A stretch of DNA of 59,768 nucleotides, taken from contig JANDLT010000030.1 in assembly GCA_024330265.1 (NCBI GenBank), positions 1 to 59,768 of the forward strand, in the 5' to 3' direction. The translations under genes were made by a program, and so were the position numbers. The notes beneath the pieces were generated by a model, which saw only the letters and a list, made by a program, of their open reading frames with translations, was not told the DNA's origin and searched no databases. Source of the DNA: Pyrinomonadaceae bacterium MAG19_C2-C3. GTDB lineage: Bacteria; Acidobacteriota; Blastocatellia; Pyrinomonadales; Pyrinomonadaceae. Each line of letters starts with the position of its first letter. The first letter of the stretch is position 1. Shown here piece by piece: positions 1-9,837 of this stretch.

Positions 1-90
1 GGACTTTCAGTCCATCGGCAATCTATGCACTTTCAGTGCATAGTGGTTGAGTTGAAAGATTCATCTTGAGCGCGAAGGTGAACACTTAAT
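1..90. repeat. Two small hairpins at the window edge
   Basis: Two perfect inverted repeats share an ACTTTCAGT core: GGACTTTCAGTCC at 1-13 and a 21-base one at 23-43 with a 9-bp stem and TTC loop. They look like members of an intergenic palindrome family. Nothing coding is visible between here and the gene starting at 317. Confidence 0.6.
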
Positions 91-241
91 AACGCGAGTT
101 CGATGTAAGAAGCAGTAAGGACTTTATCTACGAATCAACACGAAACGGCACGAAACAAAACCGGATTTCTGTGGCGTTCTTACTTCGTGATTCGTGTGTT
201 TCGTGGATAAAATCTTTCTTGTCTTACCTTGAACTCACGTT
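91..241. repeat. About 150-bp imperfect palindromic element, copy A
   Basis: The left arm begins AACGCGAGTTCGATG and runs into a segment resembling TTTATCTACGAATCAACACG. The right arm ends in TTCGTGGATAAA followed by CTTGAACTCACGTT, which is the rough inverse of the left arm. The same arms recur in opposite order at 26060-26212, so this is a dispersed element of roughly 150 bp with long inverted arms. No ORF lies inside. Confidence 0.7.
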
Positions 242-316
242 AATTCAAACTCTCCTCGTCGCAATTAAATCTCTCCCTCAAACCGCAGTTCGTACTCCGT
301 TCAGGTTACTCAATTG

Positions 317-1381
317 ATGGTGAAAATTAGTTTGATTGTCGCCGGTTGCCTCGCAATCGTGCTGACGTTGCTGCCGCTCGTGCGGCGTACCGAATGGTGG
401 GTCAGGCTTGGTGACTTTCCGCGCGTGCAGATAGCACTCGGCGCGCTCGGCGTGCTGGGCGGTTATCTGTATGTTGAGCCGATTGATGCGGTGGCGGAAT
501 ATGTTTTCGGCGGCGCGCTCATCGCGTCGGTGCTGTATCAGGTGGCGAGCATGTTGCCGTACACACCGCTCTACCCGAAACAGGTGATGCCGTCGGCGCG
601 GGTTAAAGACGATGCGGTGTGCAGTTTGATGGTCGCCAACGTCTTGATGACCAACCGCGAAACGTCGAAGCTGTTGGCGGCAATCGCGGAGCATGACCCG
701 ATGCTGGTGTTGGCGGTGGAAACAAGCGAGTGGTGGAAGACGCAACTCGACGCACTCGCGCCGCGCTATCCGTATTGTGTGCCGCACGCGATTGATAACA
801 CTTACGGCATGGTGCTGTATTCAAAATTGGAATTGATTAACCCGCAGATTGAGTTTCTGGTGCAGGACGATATTCCGTCAATTCACACGCGGGTTAAATT
901 GGAGTCGGGCGATGAATTTGAATTGCACTGCGTTCACCCGCGCCCGCCGTTTCCGACCGAAGACGATAAATCAACGGAACGCGACGCCGAACTTCTGCTT
1001 GTCGGCAAGCGCGTCAAAGCTTCACCGTGTGCCTCTATCGTCGCCGGAGACTTAAACGATGTCGCGTGGTCACGGACGACGACGATGTTTCAGAAAATCA
1101 GCGGCTTGCTTGACCCGCGCATCGGCAGAGGTTTCTTCAATACCTTTCATGCCTCGTACCCGTTCATACGCTTTCCGCTCGATCACGTTTTCCATTCGCA
1201 TCACTTCCGGCTCATCTCTTTGAAACGGCTCGCACATTTCGGGTCAGACCATTTCCCGGTGTTCATCACGTTGAGTTACGAGCCGGAAATCAAACACACG
1301 CAAGATAAGCCGGAAGCCGCCGACCACGAAGAACGTCAAGAAGCCGAAGCGAAAATCGAAGAAGCCGAAGCGAGAAATTAG
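317..1381 (+). CDS. Endonuclease/exonuclease/phosphatase (EEP) family protein with N-terminal membrane segments
   Basis: A protein of 354 residues from ATG 317 (a TTG sits one codon earlier). The first ~90 residues hold two or three hydrophobic segments, so the catalytic domain is probably membrane tethered. The rest carries EEP fold signatures in order: VETSEWW, YGMVLYSK, HPRPP, the GDLND motif, PLDHVF and the terminal GSDHFP with its catalytic His. These families hydrolyse phosphodiesters in nucleic acids, phospholipids or phosphosugars; the substrate cannot be told from sequence. The C-terminal ~35 residues are a charged Glu/Ala-rich tail. It stands alone upstream of the convergent mscL gene. 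Confidence 0.85.
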   Translation: MVKISLIVAGCLAIVLTLLPLVRRTEWWVRLGDFPRVQIALGALGVLGGYLYVEPIDAVAEYVFGGALIASVLYQVASMLPYTPLYPKQVMPSARVKDDAVCSLMVANVLMTNRETSKLLAAIAEHDPMLVLAVETSEWWKTQLDALAPRYPYCVPHAIDNTYGMVLYSKLELINPQIEFLVQDDIPSIHTRVKLESGDEFELHCVHPRPPFPTEDDKSTERDAELLLVGKRVKASPCASIVAGDLNDVAWSRTTTMFQKISGLLDPRIGRGFFNTFHASYPFIRFPLDHVFHSHHFRLISLKRLAHFGSDHFPVFITLSYEPEIKHTQDKPEAADHEERQEAEAKIEEAEARN

Positions 1382-1410
1382 CGCGTGGATAAATGTCGAA
1401 TCCGCATTTG

Positions 1411-1833
1411 TTAAAGCTGCTTCGCACGCAAGATGTCTCGAATATCGGCAAGCAGAATTTCTTCCGCCGTCGGGAGTGCCGCCGCCGCTTCAGGCTCCGC
1501 GCCTTTGACGCGATTGAGGGCTTTGATAAGCATAAAAATCACGAGGGCGATAATCAGAAAGCCGATTACGTCGTTGAGAAACGAGCCGAGCGCGATGACC
1601 GGAATGGCTTTCGCCTTCGCTTCTTCGAGCGACACCGGAATGCCCTTCGACGAATCGAGAACATAGAACAAACTCGAAAAATCTACTTTGCCGAGAATCA
1701 TACCGATAGGCGGCATGATGATGCCTTCGACAAGCGAGGTCACGATTTTACCGAACGCCGCACCGATGACGACCGCCACCGCGAGGTCTATCACATTGCC
1801 GCGTGCGATAAAGGTCTTAAATTCCTGCCACAT
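1411..1833 (-). CDS. mscL: Large-conductance mechanosensitive channel MscL
   Basis: 140 residues, the usual length. The N-terminus (MWQEFKTFIARGNVIDLAV) is the MscL amphipathic helix and start of TM1. AVVIGAAFGKIVTSLV is the conserved pore-lining TM1 and PPIGMILGKVDFSSLF the periplasmic loop entry. TM2 is at about residues 85-105 and a charged C-terminal helix follows. The homopentamer opens under membrane tension to release osmolytes during hypo-osmotic shock. A clear AAGGAG lies just upstream of the ATG on the minus strand. It is convergent with the EEP gene, with 29 bases between them. Confidence 0.97.
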   Translation of the reverse strand: MWQEFKTFIARGNVIDLAVAVVIGAAFGKIVTSLVEGIIMPPIGMILGKVDFSSLFYVLDSSKGIPVSLEEAKAKAIPVIALGSFLNDVIGFLIIALVIFMLIKALNRVKGAEPEAAAALPTAEEILLADIRDILRAKQL

Positions 1834-2084
1834 AGATTTGCTCTCCTTAAATCAATACTTGAACTGAAGTCAATTGCAGTGAGGCGGCAAGGTAATTTGA
1901 AGCCGAAAATTCATAACTGAGAAGATGCGATTGTGTGAGCCAACGATTTTCCCGCGTGTGGCTTCAAAGTTGCTTCTATCGGGCGGTGAACGCCGAACGG
2001 AAACTTAAAATCGAACATTAGTGAACCTTTCCACAGTTATATCGTTCAACAAGAAAACATAAATCAAGGGGTAGATTAACCAAA

Positions 2085-2315
2085 ATGAAAAGCATCAATA
2101 CAAAACAGGTGAGAATCGTTAAAAGCAGCGAACGTAGTCGCCGCGAGGAATTGCTACAAGAAAAAGCCGCGAACCAGAAGAAATCCACACAGGAAACCGC
2201 ACGCGATATGATGTCAACCGTGACGGGTTGGGTCAATGAACTTCATTCGCGCCAACAGGCGGAGACGGCACGCGCGATAAGGTCTTTATTTCCCGAACCG
2301 ACCGCCGCCAAATAG
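2085..2315 (+). CDS. Small basic hypothetical protein
   Basis: 76 residues, not recognised. It is rich in Lys, Arg, Glu and Gln, with no membrane segment; most of it should be helical (SSERSRREELLQEKAANQKK). A purine-rich AAGGGG lies upstream and a strong intrinsic terminator closes the unit 50 bases after the stop, which supports a real gene. Function unknown. Confidence 0.6.
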   Translation: MKSINTKQVRIVKSSERSRREELLQEKAANQKKSTQETARDMMSTVTGWVNELHSRQQAETARAIRSLFPEPTAAK

Positions 2316-2363
2316 TCGTTTGAGCAGCCCGCCAAGCGTTATATTTAAGGTGGTAAAATATCG

Positions 2364-2399
2364 AAGCCTCGCCGCATATTGTATGCGGCGAGGCTTTTT
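2364..2399 (+). terminator. Strong intrinsic terminator
   Basis: A perfect 15-bp stem (AAGCCTCGCCGCATA and its complement) with a TTG loop is followed by a T run. It closes the small gene ending at 2315. Confidence 0.9.
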
Positions 2400-2482
2400 C
2401 GCGTCTAAGTTTTGTATTCAAGTCGCCTGTGAACCATAGTGCCATGTAAGCGTATCGCCTGAGTTCACGATAACGAATCGTT

Positions 2483-3256
2483 TCACCATTCATAAGTTAG
2501 TCCGGGTTCGGCAATGCGTAAGTTCGTGCGACCGCAGGCGGCGATTTCGCGCATGATTACGTCGCGGTATGAAGGTTTAATGTGAACGGCATAGATGCTT
2601 GTTAGATGATCGAGTTTCTCAAGTTCGGTATCGAGCAAGGCGGGTGTCAAATGACCGGAATCAATGGCGAGTTTGCTGAGAGCGTTGGGAAACGAGCATT
2701 CAATCAGCAACGCATCGAGATGTGGCAGACGGTTTAAGACTCGCCAAAATTCATCGGTCGCTCCGGTGTCGGCGGAGTATGCGACGTGCGTATCGTTCGA
2801 TGTCAAAAGCAAGCCGACGGTCGGAACGGCGTGATGCACGGGAATCGGCGTGATGGTCAAATGTTTAATGGAGAATGTTTCGTTGGGTCGGAGCGTGACG
2901 TATTCCATGACGCGACAGTGACCGTTGCTAAGTTCAGAGAAACGCGGGTAAGTGTGCCAGTTGAAGATGTCGTCTTCGAGGCGTTGAATGTTCTCCGCCG
3001 TCGCATAAACGCGCACGGGTTGTTCGAGATACTCGAACGAGTCATCAATGAAAATCGGCAAACTTGCGATGTGGTCAATATGTGTGTGCGTGATGATAAC
3101 GTCGCGTATCGCGGTGCGTTCATGCGGGGCGAGGGCGAGTCCGAGACTTCCGGCATCAATGGCGATGGTGTCATCAACGAGATAACAACTTAAACGCTGT
3201 TCGACGCATGGATGACCATGCTCATCGAAAGTGCTTGGGAGAAGTTTAATTTTCAC
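2483..3256 (-). CDS. Metallo-beta-lactamase-fold hydrolase, class II cyclic-nucleotide phosphodiesterase-like
   Basis: 257 residues with a GTG start. It shows the metal-binding motif HTHIDHIASLP, a further ligand His in VHHAVPTVG, Asp in YSADTG and a late His in AVHIKPSYRD, the order expected for a dinuclear MBL hydrolase. The opening (KLLPSTFDEHG) and compact single domain resemble class II cAMP phosphodiesterases and RNase Z-like hydrolases, so a cyclic nucleotide or RNA phosphodiester is a reasonable but unproven substrate. No signal peptide: cytoplasmic. Divergent from the small gene to its left and 127 bases from the SDR gene on the same strand. Confidence 0.8.
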   Translation of the reverse strand: MKIKLLPSTFDEHGHPCVEQRLSCYLVDDTIAIDAGSLGLALAPHERTAIRDVIITHTHIDHIASLPIFIDDSFEYLEQPVRVYATAENIQRLEDDIFNWHTYPRFSELSNGHCRVMEYVTLRPNETFSIKHLTITPIPVHHAVPTVGLLLTSNDTHVAYSADTGATDEFWRVLNRLPHLDALLIECSFPNALSKLAIDSGHLTPALLDTELEKLDHLTSIYAVHIKPSYRDVIMREIAACGRTNLRIAEPGLTYEW

Positions 3257-3383
3257 GGTGGAGCGGCGTATCCTGACCGCGCGCTGGTTGTCCTTGTGTC
3301 ACGGGTAAAGCAAATGACGCAGACAACATGATAAAGCGGCGCGCGAAAATTAAATAAAGCGTTGAGACATTGAAACGAGGTGT

Positions 3384-4181
3384 TTAGCGCGCACAGGTTT
3401 GGGCGCGACCACCGTCAATCGAATAAGTGACGCCGGTAATCCACGCGGCTTGGGACGAGGTGAGAAAGTAAATCAGTTCGGCAACTTCTTCGGCTGTTCC
3501 CGTGCGACCGAGCGGATGAGTCGTGGCGGAACGGGCGAGGAATTCTTGATAATCATTTTCCGCCATGCCGCCCTCACGATGCAAATTGGTTTTGACGACG
3601 CCGGGATTCACCGCGTTGACGCGCACACCTGCGGAAGCAAGTTCGAGTGCCGCGCAACGTGTCAACTGGTCAACCGCCGCTTTGGAAACGCAATAAGCGA
3701 GAACACCGGGAAAGGAACGCAAACCCGTGACGCTTGAGACGTTGACGATGTTACCGTGTGTGCGTTCGAGATGCGGAGTGGCAAGTTTCATTAAGTGGAA
3801 AACGGCGCGCACGTTGACGTTCATCAATTCATCCCAAGCCGCGAGCGATGTGTCACGAATCGAACCCGTAGAGATTGAACCGGCGGCATTGACGAGTATA
3901 TCGAGTTTGCCGAAGCGGTTCACGGTTTCAGCGACAATGTGTGCGGCGTCATTTTCAATCGTGATGTCGGCGTGGATGAAGGCGACGTTTGGCGCAACAT
4001 CGGATGCGGCTTCGCCCACTTCATTGCCGATATACGAAGCAATCGCGGCGAGCGGTTTTTCGCGGCGACCGACGAGCATCACGCGCGCTCCGGCGTTAGC
4101 CAAACGAATCGCCGTCGCGCGACCGATGCCCGAAGATGCTCCGGTCACGAGGGCGATTTTGTCATGCAGTTCCAACGTCAT
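3384..4181 (-). CDS. Short-chain dehydrogenase/reductase (SDR) family oxidoreductase
   Basis: 265 residues, a classical SDR. The NAD(P)-binding motif TGASSGIG is near residue 14, NAAG near 98, the catalytic Ser in NVSSVTG, and YCVSK carries the catalytic Tyr and Lys. The C-terminal region ends with the usual ITG(V)xYxIDGG. An Arg after the first strand (VGRREK) suggests NADPH preference. Substrate unknown; related proteins are often annotated as 3-oxoacyl-ACP reductase-like. An insertion around residues 48-65 makes the cofactor loop slightly longer than usual. Confidence 0.92.
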   Translation of the reverse strand: MTLELHDKIALVTGASSGIGRATAIRLANAGARVMLVGRREKPLAAIASYIGNEVGEAASDVAPNVAFIHADITIENDAAHIVAETVNRFGKLDILVNAAGSISTGSIRDTSLAAWDELMNVNVRAVFHLMKLATPHLERTHGNIVNVSSVTGLRSFPGVLAYCVSKAAVDQLTRCAALELASAGVRVNAVNPGVVKTNLHREGGMAENDYQEFLARSATTHPLGRTGTAEEVAELIYFLTSSQAAWITGVTYSIDGGRAQTCAR

Positions 4182-4551
4182 GTTTTTCTTTTTGCTTTTG
4201 GAAAATTATCGTCTTAATCACCGTTTCACGTTCAAGAGATTGATTGTCGTTAGACTGTCGGCGCGCATCGTGCCGCACATGCTACTACAACCGCACGCGG
4301 CAGAGTGAATAAATTTAACGTCGGGTGCGCGGACAAGGACTGTTGACAGAAGCGGGGAAAAGTCTCACTATTTTCAGCACCCCACAGTGACAATCGCCAT
4401 GCGTTCTGAAGTAAGATGTCAGGACGGAACGCCTTCACCTGATAAGCATCAATCGAAGCACAGCGATTCGTCTTCACGATAGAATGCTAAAATAACAAAC
4501 GATGGCAAACATCCCCTAGTTAGTCGTCCGTGCTGATTTAGTTAAGCCACC
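4182..4551. other. Intergenic region without a recognised gene
   Basis: 370 bases between the divergent starts of the SDR gene and the next plus-strand gene. Both promoters must lie here. I see no hairpin with a T run, no convincing short gene and no repeat shared with other parts of the window. Confidence 0.5.
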
Positions 4552-5598
4552 ATGCCCAGTGTTCAAGTTAAAAACGTCGAAGCGCAACATCACGATGGAG
4601 TGTCTATAAGTTCGACTCGCACATCACTGATGATTCCGCGCCCGATCATGTCCACCGGACGTTACGCGGCGTTGAGTGGGTTAGCGGCGACGACAGTGTT
4701 CTATGTTCTGTGGTGGGTGTTGAGTGTCGAAGGCGACGAATCTCCGTGGGTCGCTTCGGGCGTCGCGGCGGGCATGACGATTTTGGCGTGCGTCGTCGCG
4801 CGGGAAATCAAGGTGCGCCGTCATGACCATCTCGCGCGGCTGCATCAACTACCGGACATGACTCGCTATCAAACCAAGAAGCGACTCGGATACACGGCAA
4901 CGCTGACGGCGGCGACAGTTGCGATTCGTCGTCTTGAGCGGCGTTTGCGGGAAATCGAACGGCGCGGCGCGACTCCGGTCGAGCATCTCGAAGCGTGTCA
5001 GTTGTGCGAACAGTATCTTAAAAGTGCCGAAGATACTTTGCCGACGTTGGGAGTGGGAACGGAAGTCCGTGCCGCCGTGCGCGCCGGACAGGAGCGCGTC
5101 GGTGTGTTGCGAAAACGTCACCTGTTATTGTGGGCGCGCAAAGAATCGCAATCACTGACGATGCAGGCACAGCAGCGCACGCGACCGGAAGACAAAATCG
5201 AGTTGGCGCAAAACGCTCTCGCGGTGATTGACGAAGCTTTGCAAGCGTATCCGAACGAAACGGAATTGTACGAATCGGGACTTGCCGTGCGCGAATACAT
5301 CGCATCGGTCACGCTGGCGCGCTGGGTGGCTCTTGCCGAGCGTGCCGAGTTTAAGAATCAGATTGTCGAAGCCGTTGATTATTACCGCGACGCGCTTTTC
5401 GATTTGTCGCGCGCCGACATCAGCGAAGCGACGCGCGAAGAAGCCGCCGACAGATTGCTCGGCAAACTGCAATTACTACAAGCCTATTTAGCGACCCATG
5501 ATGACACGGCGGCAAACGAAAATACGGGCGGCGCGGGATTGTTGACCGCCGATGTCATCAAGAAGCCGGACATCTTCGACGAGACGTGTCCTTCGTGA
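4552..5598 (+). CDS. Hypothetical membrane-anchored helical protein
   Basis: 348 residues. After a ~35-residue polar N-terminus there are two hydrophobic segments (about 36-53 and 65-82), then a long Arg/Glu-rich helical region (AIRRLERRLREIERR) that looks coiled-coil or TPR-like, with a repeat-like stretch at 215-300. No catalytic motif is visible. It could be a scaffold presenting a cytoplasmic helical domain at the inner membrane. Not recognised as a named family. Confidence 0.65.
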   Translation: MPSVQVKNVEAQHHDGVSISSTRTSLMIPRPIMSTGRYAALSGLAATTVFYVLWWVLSVEGDESPWVASGVAAGMTILACVVAREIKVRRHDHLARLHQLPDMTRYQTKKRLGYTATLTAATVAIRRLERRLREIERRGATPVEHLEACQLCEQYLKSAEDTLPTLGVGTEVRAAVRAGQERVGVLRKRHLLLWARKESQSLTMQAQQRTRPEDKIELAQNALAVIDEALQAYPNETELYESGLAVREYIASVTLARWVALAERAEFKNQIVEAVDYYRDALFDLSRADISEATREEAADRLLGKLQLLQAYLATHDDTAANENTGGAGLLTADVIKKPDIFDETCPS

Positions 5599-6065
5599 CT
5601 CGCACGGTGAGTTGTTCGTTGAATAAGGTGGATCTCAATGATTCGCCGACTCAACACCACGAATGAAAAAGCGAAGTGAGTGATGAGTCGGCAGTTTTAA
5701 CTGACCACTGACCACCGACCACCGACCACTTTTTTCAAAAGAGTTTTGTTGATTCTCATTTTCACATCATCGCAACCTGACGCCATAACCCGTGCATCAC
5801 AAGCGGGTTCGCTTAAAATTCCGGTCGGGCATGAAGCGCGGGCGATAGGCTGAATCGTTCGGCGTGCGCTTTGTGTTTCAACGGAAATCATGCAAAACTC
5901 TCAGTTTCTTTGAATGCGGTTGCGCGTGGTTGTTGTGTATCGGGTGAGGATTCGATACTAAATTGAAGCCGCCAATCGCTTTCTTCTGCCTCTGGATTGA
6001 ACACTTCACCTTAAAGAAGTTGTTTGAAGATAATCAACATATAAGGCTTCGCAGGAATTACTATT
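5599..6065. other. Intergenic region with hairpin and GGTCAGT-type repeat
   Basis: 467 bases. A 9-bp stem (GCCGACTCA...TGAGTCGGC) spans 5646-5692. Directly after it, 5701-5730 is a quasi-tandem array of CTGACCAC-like 7-mers, the same word as at 50666-50697 and 50841-50873. The rest, up to the ribosome-binding site of the SLBB gene (AGGAATTACT), shows nothing recognisable. Confidence 0.6.
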
Positions 6066-7154
6066 ATGAAAAAGACGACTTTATCAATGCTTGCTCTGGC
6101 ACTTTTGTTGTGCGGTGTCGCCGTCGCTTCAGCGCAAACCGAAACCACAATCGCGCCCGTTGCGACAACTGCCCGCGGCATCAATACGCAGATGGGTGTC
6201 CGCGATTATCTGCTTGGACCCGGTGATGTGCTTGAGCTTAAAGTTTTTAACGAAACGCAGTTCGACGGCACGCTCGAAATCAGCAGCGACGGGACGGTGA
6301 TTGTGCCGTTTGTCGAAACGCCGATTACCGCCGTTTGCCGCCGCATCGAAGATGTGCGTGTAGATGTTATCGCTGCTCTCGGCAAGATGCTCAAACGCCC
6401 GCAAGTCAATTTGCAAATCAGAGAACGCCGCAGTCGCGTCCCCGCTTCCGTGTATGGCGCGGTGCAGACTCCGACGCGATTTGAAATGTATCGCCGCGTG
6501 CGTCTGCTCGAACTGATTTCTTATTCGGGCGGCGTGACGGAGCGGGCAAACGGCACGATTCGGGTTTTCCACACGCCGCAATCTTTTGTATGCGATGCGG
6601 AAGAAAAATCTTTCGGCATCCCGTCAGTCGATTCCGATTCCGATTCGACGGCGACCGGCGCAACGACGACTGACACATCGTTTGACCCGACACAAGTACG
6701 CTTCGACGAGTATCGCATTGAAGATTTGAAGCGCGGCATTGAAGCCGCCAACCCGTACATTCGTCCCGGCGACATCGTGAAAGTCGAAGAAGCCGAGCCG
6801 GTGTATATCACGGGTGCAGTCGTCCAACCGCAGGGTGTGTTCTTGCGCGAAGGATTGACGTTAAGTCGCGCTCTGGCGCAAGTCGGCGGCGTGCGTAAGG
6901 AAGCCAAGACCGACAAGATACGCATCATCCGCTCGAAGCCGAACAGCAACGAACAACCCGAACTGATTGCCGTCAATTACAAAAAGATTCGTGACCAGAA
7001 AGAGCCGGACATTTTGCTTAAACCTTACGACATTATTGAAGTCGGTGAAGCAAATCCGTTTAGTCCGGGCAGAATCGGCGAAACTTTGCTTGGCTTCGCA
7101 ACGGCGGGGGCGGGAAGTTTCATCGGTCAAGCTCCGGTTCGTGTGCTTTACTAA
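6066..7154 (+). CDS. Polysaccharide export protein with SLBB domains (Wza-like)
   Basis: 362 residues. The N-terminal signal peptide ends near SAQ (residues 1-24). Residues ~45-120 form the polysaccharide biosynthesis/export domain (DYLLGPGDVLELKVF). Two SLBB-type segments follow: VYGAVQTPTRFEMYRRV at ~130 and VYITGAVVQPQGVFLREGL at ~235, with Ser/Thr-rich spacer between. Such proteins form or contact the outer-membrane exit of capsule or exopolysaccharide. No lipobox Cys follows the signal peptide and no polymerase or glycosyltransferase genes are nearby, so it is an orphan here. AGGAA precedes the ATG. Confidence 0.88.
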   Translation: MKKTTLSMLALALLLCGVAVASAQTETTIAPVATTARGINTQMGVRDYLLGPGDVLELKVFNETQFDGTLEISSDGTVIVPFVETPITAVCRRIEDVRVDVIAALGKMLKRPQVNLQIRERRSRVPASVYGAVQTPTRFEMYRRVRLLELISYSGGVTERANGTIRVFHTPQSFVCDAEEKSFGIPSVDSDSDSTATGATTTDTSFDPTQVRFDEYRIEDLKRGIEAANPYIRPGDIVKVEEAEPVYITGAVVQPQGVFLREGLTLSRALAQVGGVRKEAKTDKIRIIRSKPNSNEQPELIAVNYKKIRDQKEPDILLKPYDIIEVGEANPFSPGRIGETLLGFATAGAGSFIGQAPVRVLY

Positions 7155-7180
7155 ATCATCAACTTTATACGCGAGATAAC

Positions 7181-7450
7181 ATGTCGAACACCAAAATCAA
7201 CGCTTCCATCAACAACACGCGCAAGCGGCAACGCCGCATGACGCTTCTCTGGATTGTCATCGTCGCCGCCGTCATCGTCACCCTGATGTACTTAGGTCAA
7301 ATCGCTATGCTCTATGTGCTGGCGACATTAAGCGTCACGACCTTGCTCGTTATCGTCGCCCTTGCCGATTTCGGTGAAGCTCACCGCGAAACCCAAGCCC
7401 CGCCGTTTGACGATGCGGCGGCACTCGGCGACCGCCAATCTGTGGTGTGA
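7181..7450 (+). CDS. Small hypothetical membrane protein
   Basis: 89 residues with two adjacent hydrophobic segments (about 22-39 and 44-62) after a basic N-terminus (INNTRKRQRRM), and an acidic C-terminus. It starts 26 bases after the SLBB gene and is likely co-transcribed. No family recognised. Confidence 0.65.
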   Translation: MSNTKINASINNTRKRQRRMTLLWIVIVAAVIVTLMYLGQIAMLYVLATLSVTTLLVIVALADFGEAHRETQAPPFDDAAALGDRQSVV

Positions 7451-7567
7451 GCAGCTAAAACATTTGCCGCGCGTGATGTGCGATGTATCGCCAAACGTCA
7501 CTACAACAAACCGGTTCGTTTCGGCGATTGAAATTAAGTTTATCGTCGCACCGCAAAATCTTGAGAG

Positions 7568-7599
7568 CCTGTACTTCTTGAAAAAAGTACAGGCTCTTG
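7568..7599. promoter_or_regulatory. Hairpin in the leader of the first transporter
   Basis: A perfect 12-bp stem (GAGCCTGTACTT and its complement) occurs about 60 bases upstream of the GTG at 7654. It lacks a T run, so it is not a classical terminator, and none of the c-di-AMP riboswitch core found upstream of the second copy is present. Confidence 0.5.
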
Positions 7600-7653
7600 G
7601 CATAGTGCCGCGCAAGTTCAAATACGTTCACACCGCACGGGGAGATTAACCAA

Positions 7654-9624
7654 GTGCAGCCAACAGTAGTTTCGTCTAAGCCAGCCGAAAGCAGTTTCAA
7701 GCAATGGTTTCTCGAAGGCGTGAAGCCGACCGAAGGACCTTACGAGCAGGAAGGCAAACACAAAGACCATCCGTGGTGGCAGGTGATGTGTTTGACGGGC
7801 GTGGATTATTTCTCGACGCTCGGCTATCAACCCGGCATCGCGTTCGTCGCCGCCGGAGCATTGTCACCGATTGCGACGCTCGTGCTTGTGCTGTTGACCT
7901 TGTTCGGAGCGTTGCCGATGTATAACCGCGTCGCGGCGGCGAGTCCGCACGGCGACGGTTCGATTTCGATGTTGGAGAATTTATTGCCGCGCTGGAAAGG
8001 CAAGCTGTTCGTGCTGTGTCTGCTCGGCTTCGTCGCGACGAGTTTCGTTATTACCATCACGCTCTCCGCCGCCGATGCGACCGCGCACATCATCGAAAAC
8101 CCGTTCGTCGAAGAACACCTTCATTTTCTGCATCACCGCGTCGGTGTCACTCTCGTGTTAATCGCTCTTCTGGGGGCGGTGTTCCTCAAAGGTTTCAAAG
8201 AAGCCATCGGTATCGCCGTCGTCCTCGTCATAGTTTATATAGGGCTTAATTTAATCGTCGTCGGTGTTTGTTTGTACCAAGTGGCGACGCACCCGGAAGT
8301 CTTGACGAATTGGACGAACACACTGTCGGCGCGGCATAGCAATCCGTTTTTGATGATTGGCGCGGCACTGCTTTTGTTCCCGAAACTGGCGTTGGGTTTA
8401 TCCGGCTTTGAAACCGGAGTCGTGGTGATGCCGCTCGTGCGTGGCAATGCGGATGATAATCCGAAGCATCCCGTCGGGCGCATACGCAACACGCGCAAGC
8501 TGCTCGCGGGTGCGGCTCTGATTATGAGCGTGATGTTGATTACGAGTAGCTTCGTGACGACAACGCTGATTCCGGCGGCGGAGTTTCTACCGGAAACTGC
8601 CACGCAAGAAGCGGGTAAAGCCAACGGGCGCGCCCTTGCCTATCTCGCGCATTCCTATTTCGGCAATACCTTCGGCACGGTTTATGACATCAGCACGATA
8701 CTGATTTTGTGGTTTGCGGGTTCGAGCGCGATGGCGGGATTATTAAACATCGTGCCGCGCTATCTGCCGCGTTACGGCATGGCTCCGAATTGGGCGCGGG
8801 CGACGCGACCATTGGCAATCGTATTCATGCTGATTGCTTTTCTGGTGACGATACTTTTCAAAGCCGATGTGGACGCGCAGGGCGGAGCTTACGCGACGGG
8901 CGTGCTGGTGTTGATGAGTTCGGCAGCCGTCGCGGTGACGCTCGCGGCGTGGCGGAAAGGCAGCCGTGCGAAGTGGGCGTTTCTGATTATCTCACTCGTC
9001 TTTGTTTATACAACGGGCGTCAACATTTTCGCTCAACCCGAAGGCATCAAAATCGCTTCGATATTTATCGCCGCGATTGTTTTGGTGTCGCTCATCTCGC
9101 GTGTTTATCGCACAACTGAATTGCGCGTTGAGCGTGTCGTGTTAGACGAAACGGCGCAGTGCTTTATTGATGAAGCGACGCGCGGGCAGGGCGTTGTCCG
9201 CATCGTCGCTAATCGCCGCGACACCGGAGACGCGGGCGAATACGAGATAAAAGAGAAAACCAAGCGCGCCGATAATCATATTCCAGTGGACGAGCCGATT
9301 ATCTTTTTCGAGATTCGACCGAGCGATGCTTCGGACTTCTCCGGCGAGTTGCGCGTGCGCGGCGTGGACATCGGCGGCTATCGCGTGTTGCGAACGAAAA
9401 GCTCCGCCGTCCCCAACGCTATCGCCGCGTTTCTGCTTCACCTACGCGATACGACGGGCAAACTGCCGCACGTTTATTTCGGCTGGAGCGAAGGCAATCC
9501 GGTGACTTACATGTTTAAGTATGTCGCGTTCGGTGAAGGCGATACCGCGCCCGTGACGCATGAAGTTTTGCGCCAAGCCGAAGCGAATCCAGAGCAACGT
9601 CCCATCGTGCATGTCGGCGGCTAA
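7654..9624 (+). CDS. APC-superfamily transporter, KimA/KUP-like, copy 1
   Basis: 656 residues from GTG 7654 (GGGGAG just upstream). A short hydrophilic N-terminus leads into about 12 membrane segments. The first helix motif [16 protein letters not shown] matches in layout the Asp...Tyr potassium-binding segment of KimA-type transporters. A ~150-residue cytoplasmic C-terminal domain follows (from ~505). It is a close paralogue of the gene at 10355, which lies behind a c-di-AMP riboswitch, so potassium import is the best guess; a general amino-acid permease annotation would also be possible. Unlike the second copy it has no riboswitch. Confidence 0.8.
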   Translation: MQPTVVSSKPAESSFKQWFLEGVKPTEGPYEQEGKHKDHPWWQVMCLTGVDYFSTLGYQPGIAFVAAGALSPIATLVLVLLTLFGALPMYNRVAAASPHGDGSISMLENLLPRWKGKLFVLCLLGFVATSFVITITLSAADATAHIIENPFVEEHLHFLHHRVGVTLVLIALLGAVFLKGFKEAIGIAVVLVIVYIGLNLIVVGVCLYQVATHPEVLTNWTNTLSARHSNPFLMIGAALLLFPKLALGLSGFETGVVVMPLVRGNADDNPKHPVGRIRNTRKLLAGAALIMSVMLITSSFVTTTLIPAAEFLPETATQEAGKANGRALAYLAHSYFGNTFGTVYDISTILILWFAGSSAMAGLLNIVPRYLPRYGMAPNWARATRPLAIVFMLIAFLVTILFKADVDAQGGAYATGVLVLMSSAAVAVTLAAWRKGSRAKWAFLIISLVFVYTTGVNIFAQPEGIKIASIFIAAIVLVSLISRVYRTTELRVERVVLDETAQCFIDEATRGQGVVRIVANRRDTGDAGEYEIKEKTKRADNHIPVDEPIIFFEIRPSDASDFSGELRVRGVDIGGYRVLRTKSSAVPNAIAAFLLHLRDTTGKLPHVYFGWSEGNPVTYMFKYVAFGEGDTAPVTHEVLRQAEANPEQRPIVHVGG

Positions 9625-9639
9625 GTGGCGCGGCTGATG

Positions 9640-9837
9640 TCATCACTTTTCATTGTCCCGAAAGGGACTTCCGACAACAGCCCGGCGATTTATCGCTGGG
9701 ATAATGGTAATCAAATTTTCAGTCCCGCAAGGGACGGCTGAAATGCCGGACTTCAGCCGTCCCTTGCGGGACTTTATTCTTCTCCACATCTGTTCCCAGC
9801 GATAAATCGCTCTCGCTATTATCAACCGTCCCTGACG
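9640..9837. repeat. Palindromic repeat cluster of GTCCC type
   Basis: Contains a perfect 21-bp inverted repeat at 9722-9742/9752-9772 (starts GTCCCGCAAGGGAC) and an outer pair around GCGATTTATCGCTGGGA (about 9690) and TCCCAGCGATAAATCGC (about 9795). Related sequence, in the opposite orientation, lies at about 45114-45205 (GTCCTACGGGACAATGAAAAG). Lies between the two transporter genes. Confidence 0.75.

Noticed and set aside
7441..7653. A second c-di-AMP riboswitch before transporter copy 1
   Set aside because: The GGGGGAACCA core and the CAGCTAACTCCG strand were looked for and are absent; only a simple hairpin is present.
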